From contig NZ_WWEO01000039.1 in the NCBI RefSeq assembly GCF_009928685.1, positions 124,001 through 188,000 of the forward strand: DNA of 64,000 nucleotides. The letters run 5' to 3'. A program made the position numbers and the translations under genes. Positions 49,615-58,898 of this stretch are shown here, one piece after another. Origin of the DNA: Mucilaginibacter agri. Its GTDB lineage: Bacteria > Bacteroidota > Bacteroidia > Sphingobacteriales > Sphingobacteriaceae. The first letter of the stretch is position 1, and every line of letters begins with the position of its first letter. Below the pieces are notes generated by a model. The model saw only the letters and a program-made list of their open reading frames with translations, made no database searches and was not told where the DNA came from.

Positions 49615-51723
49615 CTACAATGCTTTAATGCTGATTGCTGCACCACCACCGGCAGCGAGTTTCAGGTTTAATTTACTGCTACTGGTTACGGTTACCTTCT
49701 TTATCTGATAAGCCTCCGGGTTGTTTTTCCAATCGGAGTTTGCAGCATCGGCATAGATTGTTGCTTCGTATTTTTTGCCTTTATCTAAAAAGGTTAGGGG
49801 CAGTACTGTATTGCGGCTATTCTCGTCGGTTATAGCGCCTATAAACCAGTTATCAGTACCTTTCGCTTTGCGGGCGGTGGTCAGGTAATCCCCTGGTTCT
49901 GCTTCCAGAATTTTTGTGTCGTCCCAATCGGTAGGTACATCTTTAATAAACTGAAAGGCATCCATGTGGCCTTCGTAATTTTCGAGCAGATCGGCAGCCA
50001 TTTGTAATGGGCTATATAAAGTTACATATAGCGCCAACTGTTTAGCAAGGGTTGTATGTACCTGGCGGGTTGGCTCTGCGGTTGAATAGCCTTTTAGCTT
50101 GAAAATTCCTGGTGTATAATCCATCGGGCCACCCATAAGGCGGGTAAATGGCATAATGGTTTCGTGCTCGGGCGGGTTGCCGGTGCTAAATGCGTTATAC
50201 TCATTACCGCGGCCCGCTTCGCAGGCCATCCAATTCGGATAAGTGCGTTGCAAACCTGTAGGGCGCATAGGCTCGTGTGCGTCTAACATTACGTGGTGTT
50301 CTGCCGCTTTTTGCGCAACGCGTACATAGTGCTGCACCATCCATTGGCCATCATGATGTTCGCCACGGGGGATAATCCTACCTACATAACCTGTTTTTAC
50401 CGATGGATAGCCATACTTATTCATAAAGCGGTAGGCGGTATCCATCTGGCGTTCGTAGTTGGTGGCCGAACCCGATGTTTCGTTATGCATAATCATACTC
50501 ACGCCTTTTGATTTAGCGTAGCTGGTAATTTCGGCTACATCAAAATCGGGGTAAGGCGTTACAAAGTCAAAAACGTTCTCTTTCCAGTTGCCAAACCAGT
50601 CTTCCCAACCCACGTTCCAGCCTTCAACCAAAACGCCCTGGATGCCATTTTTGGCAGCGAAATCTATATAGCGTTTTACATTGGCCGTATTAGCCCCGTG
50701 TATGCCACTTGGTTTTAGTTTTCCGTTAGCATCAACATCGTCCATGCTTTTGGCATAGCTCCATGTACTTTTGCCAATTTGCATTTCCCACCAAACGCCA
50801 ACAAATTTCATGGGCTTAATCCATGAGGTATTTTCCAGTGCAGAAGGATCGTTAAGGTTCAAGATCAGTTTCGACTCTAAAATATCTGTAGCCTTATTGC
50901 TCACAATAACGGTACGCCAAGGTGTATGATCTGGCGCGTGCAGGTAGGCTTTATTACCCACTGCATCTGGAACCAGGGCGGCAGTAAGCTTGTAGGTACT
51001 ATTATCTACATGCAGCTGCATGGCAGAATAATTTATCAACCCGGCTTCGTGGATATTGATGTACATCCCATCGGGGCTCTTAAGCATCAATGGGGTCTGT
51101 ACGGCTTTACGGTCCGGCGCTACGCGCACGGCAATATCGGTGGCTTCGGCAACTATCTTTTGGTTGTCTATTTCACTTATTTTCGTAGTGCTGTATTTGT
51201 ACTCGTTACTATCATAATCACCCGGGATCCAAAATGCCTTATCATCTGCAGCTAATGCAAATTCAGTCACTTCGTTAGTGATAATAAAATAGTTAAGATC
51301 GGGCTGTTTAGGAAACTCATACCGGAAACCAACGCCATCTTCAAACACGCGGAAAACAATATCTAATGAGCGTTTCATCCCCGAAGTTTGCTGCAGGTGG
51401 GCGGTTATTTGCTTGTAATGGTTGCGTATTTTATTTACTTCACCCCAAACCGGTGTCCAGGTTTCGTCAACTTGTTTCTCATCGCTGCCTAGTAGTTTAA
51501 AGCCTTTGTAAAAAGTGCTGTCATCAGCCAGTGTAAAACCAAGGTGCGATGTTTTAATGGCAGTTTTTCCATCGTAACCAACAGAATAGGTCGGTCGGCC
51601 TTGATCGTCGAGCATAAACTCAAGCTTTACTTTGTTCATGCTTGCACTGATGCTTTTATTCTGCTGGGCAAATGCATGATTAAAAATGACCATGCCGAAT
51701 AAATAGACAAATACTTTTTTCAT
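49615..51723 (-). CDS. Glycoside hydrolase family 97 (alpha-glucosidase/SusB-like)
   Basis: A 702-residue secreted enzyme starting at ATG 51723, with signal peptide MKKVFVYLFGMVIFNHAFAQ. The N-terminal ~280 residues are the GH97 beta-sandwich, the middle is a TIM barrel (WWEMQIGKSTWSYAKSM, GVLVEGWNVGWEDWFGNW, MIMHNETSGSATNYE, VMLDAHEPMRPTG), and the last ~100 residues form a beta domain. Retaining GH97 enzymes have an Asp in a V-K-x-D-F/Y segment. Here VKTGYVG lacks it, while Glu residues in HNET and AHEP are kept, which points to the Ca-dependent inverting, SusB-like group. It is the last gene of the PUL. Confidence 0.9.
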   Translation of the reverse strand: MKKVFVYLFGMVIFNHAFAQQNKSISASMNKVKLEFMLDDQGRPTYSVGYDGKTAIKTSHLGFTLADDSTFYKGFKLLGSDEKQVDETWTPVWGEVNKIRNHYKQITAHLQQTSGMKRSLDIVFRVFEDGVGFRYEFPKQPDLNYFIITNEVTEFALAADDKAFWIPGDYDSNEYKYSTTKISEIDNQKIVAEATDIAVRVAPDRKAVQTPLMLKSPDGMYINIHEAGLINYSAMQLHVDNSTYKLTAALVPDAVGNKAYLHAPDHTPWRTVIVSNKATDILESKLILNLNDPSALENTSWIKPMKFVGVWWEMQIGKSTWSYAKSMDDVDANGKLKPSGIHGANTANVKRYIDFAAKNGIQGVLVEGWNVGWEDWFGNWKENVFDFVTPYPDFDVAEITSYAKSKGVSMIMHNETSGSATNYERQMDTAYRFMNKYGYPSVKTGYVGRIIPRGEHHDGQWMVQHYVRVAQKAAEHHVMLDAHEPMRPTGLQRTYPNWMACEAGRGNEYNAFSTGNPPEHETIMPFTRLMGGPMDYTPGIFKLKGYSTAEPTRQVHTTLAKQLALYVTLYSPLQMAADLLENYEGHMDAFQFIKDVPTDWDDTKILEAEPGDYLTTARKAKGTDNWFIGAITDENSRNTVLPLTFLDKGKKYEATIYADAANSDWKNNPEAYQIKKVTVTSSSKLNLKLAAGGGAAISIKAL

Positions 51724-51818
51724 TAGAGTTATTTTGTTTTTAGTTGTTATGAGGCGCGCCGGTACCGTTCCCGTCACGATTTCATTAACGTTTAGTTTCT
51801 GTTGTTGGGTTAGCTATG

Positions 51819-53429
51819 TTATCGGCCCGCAAAATGCGGGTTATATTCGTGCGAGTACTGAGGCTTAAAGCCGGGGTACAGGTCTCGGTAAAAGTTGTCA
51901 AACTCGCTGCTGAAGGTATAAGTGATCCGATCGGCGCGGTAAGGCTTGCCGGTAATACCTTCGGGCGTTTTAAAATGTATTGTTGCGCTATTGTTTCGGG
52001 ATACAGATACATCTACTGGTCCGTTTTGCATTATAAATTTATGAACTGAGAAACCCGCAGCAGCATTGGCCACATGGCCGTTTACTTTTACCTGCCCCGG
52101 GGTTTTGAGCAGGCTTACCACTTCAATAGAGTCTTCCCATGATGCAGGGATGGTCTCTTTTTGAAACGGAACTACAGGAATATTATAAGGTGATGGTTTA
52201 ACATCGTGCTTGTATTTCTTAAAAAATACTATGGCTACATCTTTATTGGCGTAGGGTGAAGATAAGCCTTTCCACTGACTTTTGTAATAGTTTAATAAGA
52301 TAGAAAAACTTTCGTTATGGTTGATCTCCGGTGCCAGGTGATGCCCCTCGGGATAATCGTTCCAAGTGATCACGTTGGTAATGGGTACATTATGTTCGAT
52401 GTTGAATTCCCACAGTTTGCGGAAATTGTAAGAAAGGCCACAGGTGATGTATTTACGGTCCATTTTATCTATACCGGCGGCTACTGCTTCGCTTACACTG
52501 CGATACATATCCCAGGTGCCTTTGTGCTGGGTTTTGGAGGTGTAAAAATCGTTAAACACGGAGCCTGTAAATGTGCGATGTCTTTTCGCGCACTCTTCGG
52601 CAACCATATTGCCAAGGTAATCTTTGCCGTAAGGCAATGTCCAGATCCATGTTGCAGGGAAGTAATCCAGAAACTCATTTAGCTTTTCTTTACTGATCTC
52701 TTCATTAATAGTAAACAGGCAGGCAAAGCGTTCGTGCACGGCATCGGCCAAACGTTTATAGGCACGCGCTACGTAATAGGCATTTGGCAACCCTTTTTTA
52801 TCGGCGGGAATATCTGCCAGTGGTTCGCCAAGCCATTGATAAACAATAAGGCGACCATCGGGGGTACGCAGCCAGTGGTCGTTGTTATGGCCAACTTCGT
52901 CCATAATGCCGTTAATGCGGCGGGCAAATTCAGCTACCTTTTCGGCCTCGGCACGGCCGTTAGGATGCGATATACAAAATGTGAATTTAAAATTGAGATG
53001 TTTTTTATCCGCTACGCGGAAGTAAGCTTTAATAATATCGTCCCAACTGGTTGCGCCTAAAACGTAGTAAAACTGAAAGCCATCAATGCCCGAGCGCATG
53101 GCTGCACGCATTTCAAACTCAACTGTTTCGTCGAGCGTGGCATTGGCCAGTAGGCTGTCTTCCATCGGTTTTACCTGGTTCATACCGCCGATAGGGGCAG
53201 AGATATTGCCCGTTGGCGGGTAATATTCAGGATTGCAAACATCCTCAAAAGGGTGGCCTTTAAAGCGGATAATATTAGTCATGCAGTGGGCGATAACTAA
53301 TTTTTGATTGCTTATCGGTAAGCTGTACTCCGGAAGATTTTTTAAAGAATCCTGGGCATGGCTTGCCTGGCAAAACATCAGAAATACGCTTAGTAAAGAA
53401 GTAGTTACCCTGAAGAATTTGAACGGCAT
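51819..53429 (-). CDS. GH71-like glycoside hydrolase (possible alpha-1,3-glucanase)
   Basis: A 536-residue secreted protein with signal peptide MPFKFFRVTTSLLSVFLMFCQASHAQ. The barrel shows LVIAHCMTNI at the first strand, EMRAAMRSGIDGFQFYY, FKFTFCIS, ITNVITWNDYPEGHHLAPE and a C-terminal beta domain. The WNDYxExHH-type and HxM starts match GH71, whose known members are alpha-1,3-glucanases (mutanases) of fungi, with bacterial relatives. It lies between susD and the GH97 gene on the same strand. The substrate prediction is family-based. Confidence 0.78.
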   Translation of the reverse strand: MPFKFFRVTTSLLSVFLMFCQASHAQDSLKNLPEYSLPISNQKLVIAHCMTNIIRFKGHPFEDVCNPEYYPPTGNISAPIGGMNQVKPMEDSLLANATLDETVEFEMRAAMRSGIDGFQFYYVLGATSWDDIIKAYFRVADKKHLNFKFTFCISHPNGRAEAEKVAEFARRINGIMDEVGHNNDHWLRTPDGRLIVYQWLGEPLADIPADKKGLPNAYYVARAYKRLADAVHERFACLFTINEEISKEKLNEFLDYFPATWIWTLPYGKDYLGNMVAEECAKRHRTFTGSVFNDFYTSKTQHKGTWDMYRSVSEAVAAGIDKMDRKYITCGLSYNFRKLWEFNIEHNVPITNVITWNDYPEGHHLAPEINHNESFSILLNYYKSQWKGLSSPYANKDVAIVFFKKYKHDVKPSPYNIPVVPFQKETIPASWEDSIEVVSLLKTPGQVKVNGHVANAAAGFSVHKFIMQNGPVDVSVSRNNSATIHFKTPEGITGKPYRADRITYTFSSEFDNFYRDLYPGFKPQYSHEYNPHFAGR

Positions 53430-53509
53430 TTAGAAAGCTTGTTTGGGTGAGCGAAAAGTAAGTGCGGGGCTCTCACTACCCCACACTTATTTTAATCAAC
53501 TATTATTTA

Positions 53510-55321
53510 TTAATAACCCGGGTTCTGTTTAATCTTACTGTTGCTGTTGATCTCAGTAAGCGGGATTGGCCATACGTATGATTTGGCATCGTCCCATGCA
53601 GGGGCTGCGCCGTGCAGGTTTATTGCCGTACCATAGTAAGTGGCTTCAGATTTACCTATTCTCCAGCGGCAAACGTCAAACCACCAGTGGCCTTCGTTAA
53701 ATAACTCGGCAAAACGCTCATAGTACAACGGGTTGTTGCCCAGTACGGGATCGTTGATGGCCGAAGTTTGTGCGGTTAACGAGGTATAGTCAACTGCAGA
53801 TGCACCGTTGATAGGCAGATTGTAAGCACGGCGTTTAACTTTGTTAATATATTCTAAAGCGTTAGCGTTATCACCAGAGTTTTTGCAAGCTTCTGCATAT
53901 AATAAATATACATCGGCTAGGCGTAACAGGTATAAATTCCAGGCATCGGCAGGGCCGTTGTTGTTAATATTAAAATTAACAGGCGAATATTTGCGGAAGC
54001 TGAAACCATAAGTATTTACCTGGCCGGCGAAGAAGTTTGGTTTTGAAGCCGGGTAAGCGGTTACGCCATCTGGTTTAACCACATCTATCCAGGGCTGTAC
54101 GGTGTTTACAAATAAACGCGGATCGGCAGTTTTATTAGCACGTACAGCTAAAGCCTGCGCTTTATAAGCCGGGTCCATTATCTGTTTAGGATTGGTAAAG
54201 CTTGCCGGTTTCGACGAATCGAAATTAGGGTTAGCCACCAGGTTATAATAACCGATGTTATAACCAAAGCGGGTAATGTTTTTATCGTGTACCACTTCGT
54301 TGCCATAACCCAATGCAGATGCGGCAGCTTCTGTACCATCGCCCCCTAACGCCCAGGCCGGCCATATTAAACCATTAATGGTAGTAGAGTTGGCTGCTTT
54401 GCCGCCATAGATACCATAATCGTTACCTTTTGCGTCGGCATCAACGTTAAGCTCAAACAGCGATTCTTCGTTAAACTCATTTGCGCTGTTACCATCAAAC
54501 GCATCGGCGTATTTGGCAAACGGCATTAGGGTTTTACCGCTGTTATTAATTACGTCTATTAATGTGGTTTTAGCGTTGGTCCAGTCTTGTGTAAACACGT
54601 AGGCTTTGCCTAATAAACCTTTGGCAGCCCACTCGGTAATACGGCCAACATCATTGCCGGTCCAGTTTTTGCCTTTTAGCAGGGTTGCAGATTGTTTGAG
54701 GTCGCTTTCTATCAAAGCCCAGACATCTTTTACCGATGAGCGCGCCACCTGGGTGCTTGCCAAATCGGTAGGTACGCTGCTGTAAATAGGTACACCCATT
54801 TTATCGCCACCGCCAGATGATGTAATGTAGCTTTCGCCATATAAACACTCTAACCAGAAGTAGTAGTAAGCACGTAAAAAGTAAGCCTGACCGCGGATGT
54901 AATCGACAGAAGCTTTATCATTTGCAGATAAGGCGGTTGCCGATAGTTTATCTGCAGCAGCTAGGGTTACGTTACAGTTTTTAACACCCGTATACAATGA
55001 AGTATAAGCTTCTGTTGAATACTGGTTAGTGATACTTAGGTTGGTATTGGTCATCTCGTTCCAAGCCGCATCGCCATCGTAAGCAGAGTTTGCGGTATGG
55101 GTTGCGTTTGCCAATGCTTTGGGCATCAGGTGGAAGCCAAACAGGTTTTGATCGCGCAGGTTAGAGTAGCAGGATGCTAGCACACTTTGCAGATCGCTTA
55201 CCGAAGCAGGATAGCTGTTGGCAGAGTATTGCGCCGGATCGCTGGTGGTAAGCGGCGACTTTTTACAACCGGCAAATATCGAGACCGCCAGTAGTGCTGA
55301 TATATATAATTTCTTTGTCAT
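53510..55321 (-). CDS. SusD/RagB-family glycan-binding lipoprotein
   Basis: A 603-residue outer-membrane lipoprotein. The signal MTKKLYISALLAVSIFAGCKKS has its lipobox Cys at residue 19. The SusD fold follows with TPR-like helices (SVDYIRGQAYFLRAYYYFWLECLYG; WAAKGLLGKAYVFTQDW) and the C-terminal RagB part NLYLLRLADVYLLYAEACKNSGD, ERFAELFNEGHWWFDVCRWR and YVWPIPLTEINSNSKIKQNPGY. It caps the SusC channel and binds oligosaccharide at the surface. It lies 11 bp after susC and precedes the GH71-like gene. Confidence 0.96.
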   Translation of the reverse strand: MTKKLYISALLAVSIFAGCKKSPLTTSDPAQYSANSYPASVSDLQSVLASCYSNLRDQNLFGFHLMPKALANATHTANSAYDGDAAWNEMTNTNLSITNQYSTEAYTSLYTGVKNCNVTLAAADKLSATALSANDKASVDYIRGQAYFLRAYYYFWLECLYGESYITSSGGGDKMGVPIYSSVPTDLASTQVARSSVKDVWALIESDLKQSATLLKGKNWTGNDVGRITEWAAKGLLGKAYVFTQDWTNAKTTLIDVINNSGKTLMPFAKYADAFDGNSANEFNEESLFELNVDADAKGNDYGIYGGKAANSTTINGLIWPAWALGGDGTEAAASALGYGNEVVHDKNITRFGYNIGYYNLVANPNFDSSKPASFTNPKQIMDPAYKAQALAVRANKTADPRLFVNTVQPWIDVVKPDGVTAYPASKPNFFAGQVNTYGFSFRKYSPVNFNINNNGPADAWNLYLLRLADVYLLYAEACKNSGDNANALEYINKVKRRAYNLPINGASAVDYTSLTAQTSAINDPVLGNNPLYYERFAELFNEGHWWFDVCRWRIGKSEATYYGTAINLHGAAPAWDDAKSYVWPIPLTEINSNSKIKQNPGY

Positions 55322-55332
55322 TGTTTTATCGA

Positions 55333-58300
55333 TTAAAAGTTAACGTCAAGGCCTATAGAGTAAATTCTGGTTTGAGGGTATTGCGATACCGCGTCAACAC
55401 CACGGGTTGTAGCACCAGAATATCCGGCTGCCGAAGCTGCCGCTCCTAATTCTGGGTCGAGACCTTTATAACTGGTAATGGTAAACAGGTTATTACCCAT
55501 CACAAATACCCTTGCACTTCTGATCTTAATTTTTTGTAACAGCGCTGCAGAGAAGGTGTAGCCTAACTGGGCATTCTTTAATTTCAAGTAATTACCGCTT
55601 TCAACAAAGTAGCTGCTTACGGTTTGGTAGTTTTTATTAGGATCAATGGTGAAGCTGCCATCGGCATTTTTAACGCCTAAGCGAGGTTGATCTGTTAAAC
55701 CATTTGAGCCTAAGAAAGAATCTTTAAACACCTGGCTGGTGGTGTTACCATCGGCAAATGGGAATTGCTCATAAGCTTTAACGCCGTTAAATAGATCGAC
55801 ACCTGCAACACCGTTGAATAATAAAGCAAGATCCACCCCTTTGTAATTCATTTTGGCGCTGATACCGTAAACCAGTTTAGGGTTAGGGTTGCCAATCACT
55901 TGTCTGTCGGCATCGGTTATTTTACCGTCGTTGTTTAAGTCCTGGAAGCGGACATCGCCTGCGTGTGCATTTTTCTGCGGACTAGCAGCAGCCTCTGCGT
56001 CAGTTTGGAACAAGCCTAATGCTTTGTAACCATAGAATGAACCGAATGGTAAACCTGCTTTAGTAATGGTTAAGGTTTGGTTTGGCATCATGTTAAAGCC
56101 GGTGTCGCCAAAGCTGTAGAAGTTGTAACCATCATAAATAGCATCTGTTGCCAGGCCGCTTAAACTGATCACGTTGTTTTTGTTGAAGCCTCCGTTAACG
56201 CTAATATCATAGCTGAAATCTTTACCAGTATGGCGATAGCCTAATAAAATATCGAAACCTTTGTTGCTTACCTTACCAACGTTAGCCAAGAAAGGCGCAG
56301 TAAAGCCCGAACTCAATGGAAGGGCTATGTTGTAAAGCATGCCATCGGTTTTTTTATTGTAGTACTCGACGGTGTAATAGATGCTGCCGTGCATAGCTTC
56401 ACCATCAATACCGAAACTCGATTCTTTAACAGTTTCCCAATGGAGATCGGGGTTGGCAATACCATTGGCTGATGTTGCAATAATAAGCGGACCGCCCGGT
56501 GAAAAATTCTGAGCACCAGATGCAATACCATTGGTGGCCATAAATTGGGCGTAAGTAAGGTTGTACAGGTATGGGGCAATGGTACTGTTACCTAACTCGC
56601 CATAGCTGCCACGGAATTTTAAGCTATTAATAACAGGCAATAATGGTTTGAAGAATTCTTCTTCGCTGATGTTCCAACCGGCAGAACCTGAAGCGAATGT
56701 TCCTTTTTGTTTATCGGGACCGAATACAGTGTAGTTAGCATCCTGACGTACCGAACCTGATAAGTAGTAACGGCTGTTGAAGTTGTAGTTTAACCTTGCA
56801 AATTTTGATTTGATTAAGCCATTAGCATCGTTTTTACCCTGGATAGAAAGGTTTGATGCGGAGGTTTGAATAAACGAATAGCCTGGTAACCCGATTGAAG
56901 TTTCGGCCGCCACAACGTTGTTGTATTTGTTTTGAATTTCTTCGTAACCGGCAATAGCGCTCAGGTTATGTTTGCCATAGCTATGGTTCCAACTTAATAC
57001 CTCGTTGGTTAAAAATTGGGTGCTTTGGATAAAGGTTTTAGTCAGCGAGTTTGTTGCCGAGCTGGTTTGGCCGATAACGAAAGCATTTTGGTAAAAGTCC
57101 TGGTTTTCCTGATAGTAGTTGTAACTAACATTGGTGCGCAGATCAAAACCATAAGGTAAAATGATATCCGCGTAAACGTTTGACTGGAAGTTGTTTTTGT
57201 AGTTCAGTGCGTTAGCATTCTCAGCGCTACCTATTGGGTTAGGGCCGCCGAATAGCGATACGCTACCATAACCTTGTGGTACAGTGCCATAGTTACCAAA
57301 TCTGTCGGTAACCGGAATGATAGGTAATGTACGGAACGGTGCATTGTGCAGCTGTGCCTCTGTACCTACCGGCGGCGCAGTTTTGCGTTGCGAAACTGCT
57401 AATTGCTCACCAAATTTAAGCCACTTGGCTAGCTTGTAGTCGGTGTTGACACGTGCACCACCAATGTTTGAGTAGTTGTTAATGTAGATACCTTTTTGGC
57501 GGTTATAAAAACCAGATACCAGATAGTTTACAGATGGGGTAGAGCCCGAAACTGATGCATTATAGTTTTGCTCGTATGCATTGCTGTAAAGTGCTTTAAC
57601 CCAGTCGGTATTGGCTAATGTATCTAAACCTGCCTTAGGTACGCCCGGCGAAGTTTGGAACGCAGTTGGGTTTACGATGTTCTCCAGTGCAATGAAATCG
57701 GTTTTATTAAGCAGTTGAACCAGTTTAGGTTTGGTAATACCATAACGGGCGCTGATGCTAACTTTTGGCTCGCTGCCAGATCCTTTTTTTGTAGTAATAA
57801 CGATAACACCACCTGCTGCTGCAGCACCATAGATGGCGGCCGAACTTGCGTCTTTCAATACATCGATTGTGGCGATATCCTGTACGTTGATGTTGTTACC
57901 ATCTGGTACACGCACACCATCCACAATGTAAAGTGGGTTAGGTTGGTTTAATGACGATACTCCGCGGATAATTATTGAAGGCGTTGCATCGGGCGCGCCA
58001 GAGTTTTTAACTACGTTAACACCGGCAATACGCCCTTGCAAAGCTTCAGTTGGGTTGGTAATTGGTTGATCTTTAAATGCTTCGCCTTTTACAGAGCCTA
58101 CAGAGCCTGTTAAGTCTTTTCGTCTTTGCGTGCCGTAACCTACCACAACAACTTCGTTTAATGACTGTTGCTCGGCGTTCATTTGCACGTTGATTACTTT
58201 ACGCTCGCCAACGGTCTCTTCTATGCGGCTATAGCCTATCATGCTAAAAACCAATACGTCTTTAGGTGATGCTGTTAAGGAGAAACTTCCGTTTGTGCCT

Positions 58301-58473
58301 GCATTGGTACCTCGGGCGGTGCCTTTTATGGCAATGGTTACGCCCGGCAGAGGCAGCCCTTTTTCATCGGTAACTTTACCGGTGACTGCCGTACCTTGAG
58401 CCATAGCTGCACAGCAGAGCAGCACAAGCAAATGGCATAAGAGTAATTTTTTAAGTAATAGTTTTTTATACAT
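55333..58473 (-). CDS. SusC/RagA-family TonB-linked outer membrane transporter
   Basis: A 1046-residue outer membrane receptor, start at ATG 58473 (MYKKLLLKKLLL, with signal peptide ending AMAQ). A carboxypeptidase-regulatory-like domain (VTGKVTDEKGLPLPGVTIAIKGTARGT) precedes the TonB-type box EVVVVGYGTQRRKDLTGSV, the plug (ITNPTEALQGRIAGVNV, IIIRGVSSLNQPNPLYIVDGVR) and the 22-strand barrel ending YSIGLDVNF. It takes up oligosaccharide with SusD and TonB energy. It is the first gene of the SusC-SusD-GH71-GH97 operon. A longer frame upstream adds no family-like sequence. Confidence 0.96.
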   Translation of the reverse strand: MYKKLLLKKLLLCHLLVLLCCAAMAQGTAVTGKVTDEKGLPLPGVTIAIKGTARGTNAGTNGSFSLTASPKDVLVFSMIGYSRIEETVGERKVINVQMNAEQQSLNEVVVVGYGTQRRKDLTGSVGSVKGEAFKDQPITNPTEALQGRIAGVNVVKNSGAPDATPSIIIRGVSSLNQPNPLYIVDGVRVPDGNNINVQDIATIDVLKDASSAAIYGAAAAGGVIVITTKKGSGSEPKVSISARYGITKPKLVQLLNKTDFIALENIVNPTAFQTSPGVPKAGLDTLANTDWVKALYSNAYEQNYNASVSGSTPSVNYLVSGFYNRQKGIYINNYSNIGGARVNTDYKLAKWLKFGEQLAVSQRKTAPPVGTEAQLHNAPFRTLPIIPVTDRFGNYGTVPQGYGSVSLFGGPNPIGSAENANALNYKNNFQSNVYADIILPYGFDLRTNVSYNYYQENQDFYQNAFVIGQTSSATNSLTKTFIQSTQFLTNEVLSWNHSYGKHNLSAIAGYEEIQNKYNNVVAAETSIGLPGYSFIQTSASNLSIQGKNDANGLIKSKFARLNYNFNSRYYLSGSVRQDANYTVFGPDKQKGTFASGSAGWNISEEEFFKPLLPVINSLKFRGSYGELGNSTIAPYLYNLTYAQFMATNGIASGAQNFSPGGPLIIATSANGIANPDLHWETVKESSFGIDGEAMHGSIYYTVEYYNKKTDGMLYNIALPLSSGFTAPFLANVGKVSNKGFDILLGYRHTGKDFSYDISVNGGFNKNNVISLSGLATDAIYDGYNFYSFGDTGFNMMPNQTLTITKAGLPFGSFYGYKALGLFQTDAEAAASPQKNAHAGDVRFQDLNNDGKITDADRQVIGNPNPKLVYGISAKMNYKGVDLALLFNGVAGVDLFNGVKAYEQFPFADGNTTSQVFKDSFLGSNGLTDQPRLGVKNADGSFTIDPNKNYQTVSSYFVESGNYLKLKNAQLGYTFSAALLQKIKIRSARVFVMGNNLFTITSYKGLDPELGAAASAAGYSGATTRGVDAVSQYPQTRIYSIGLDVNF

Positions 58474-58898
58474 AATTCTTGGTTTTTGGGTTCTTTGTTT
58501 AGAATTGGATTGGGTGTTTTCTGAGTTGGAGAAGCCGTAAACTATGCCGACGATAAATAACCTTTTACCGTTACCCGGGTTGGGAACATAGAAAGTTGGG
58601 GCGGCAAAATTTGATACGCAGGCCTGCATAACAGGGGCTGTGTGCCTTTAAAAATGCTCATGAATAAATTAGTTTTAAATTGGTTTATAACGGCGATAAG
58701 CAATGGACAAAGCGTTCGGTCGGTTATCGCTATTCAAAGAGAAAAGTTTATTGGCGGCGAAGCAAGGGCTGCAAACCGAATATAAATGATTTTAAGCTAA
58801 ATATAAATTTAACTAATTGATAGTCAGTGCCATTTGGTATTGCTGAAACGCGTAAAATATAAACCCAATACAAGATTTATACAGCGAAAAAGAGTAAA
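58474..58898. other. susC upstream region with dyad GCGATAA/TTATCGC
   Basis: This 425-bp gap holds the PUL promoter region. GCGATAA (58693-58699) and TTATCGC (58724-58730) form an inverted repeat with a 24-nt spacer, about 220 bp upstream of susC. It is a candidate site for the SusR-like regulator or a leader hairpin. No gene and no clean TAnnTTTG box was found. Confidence 0.4.
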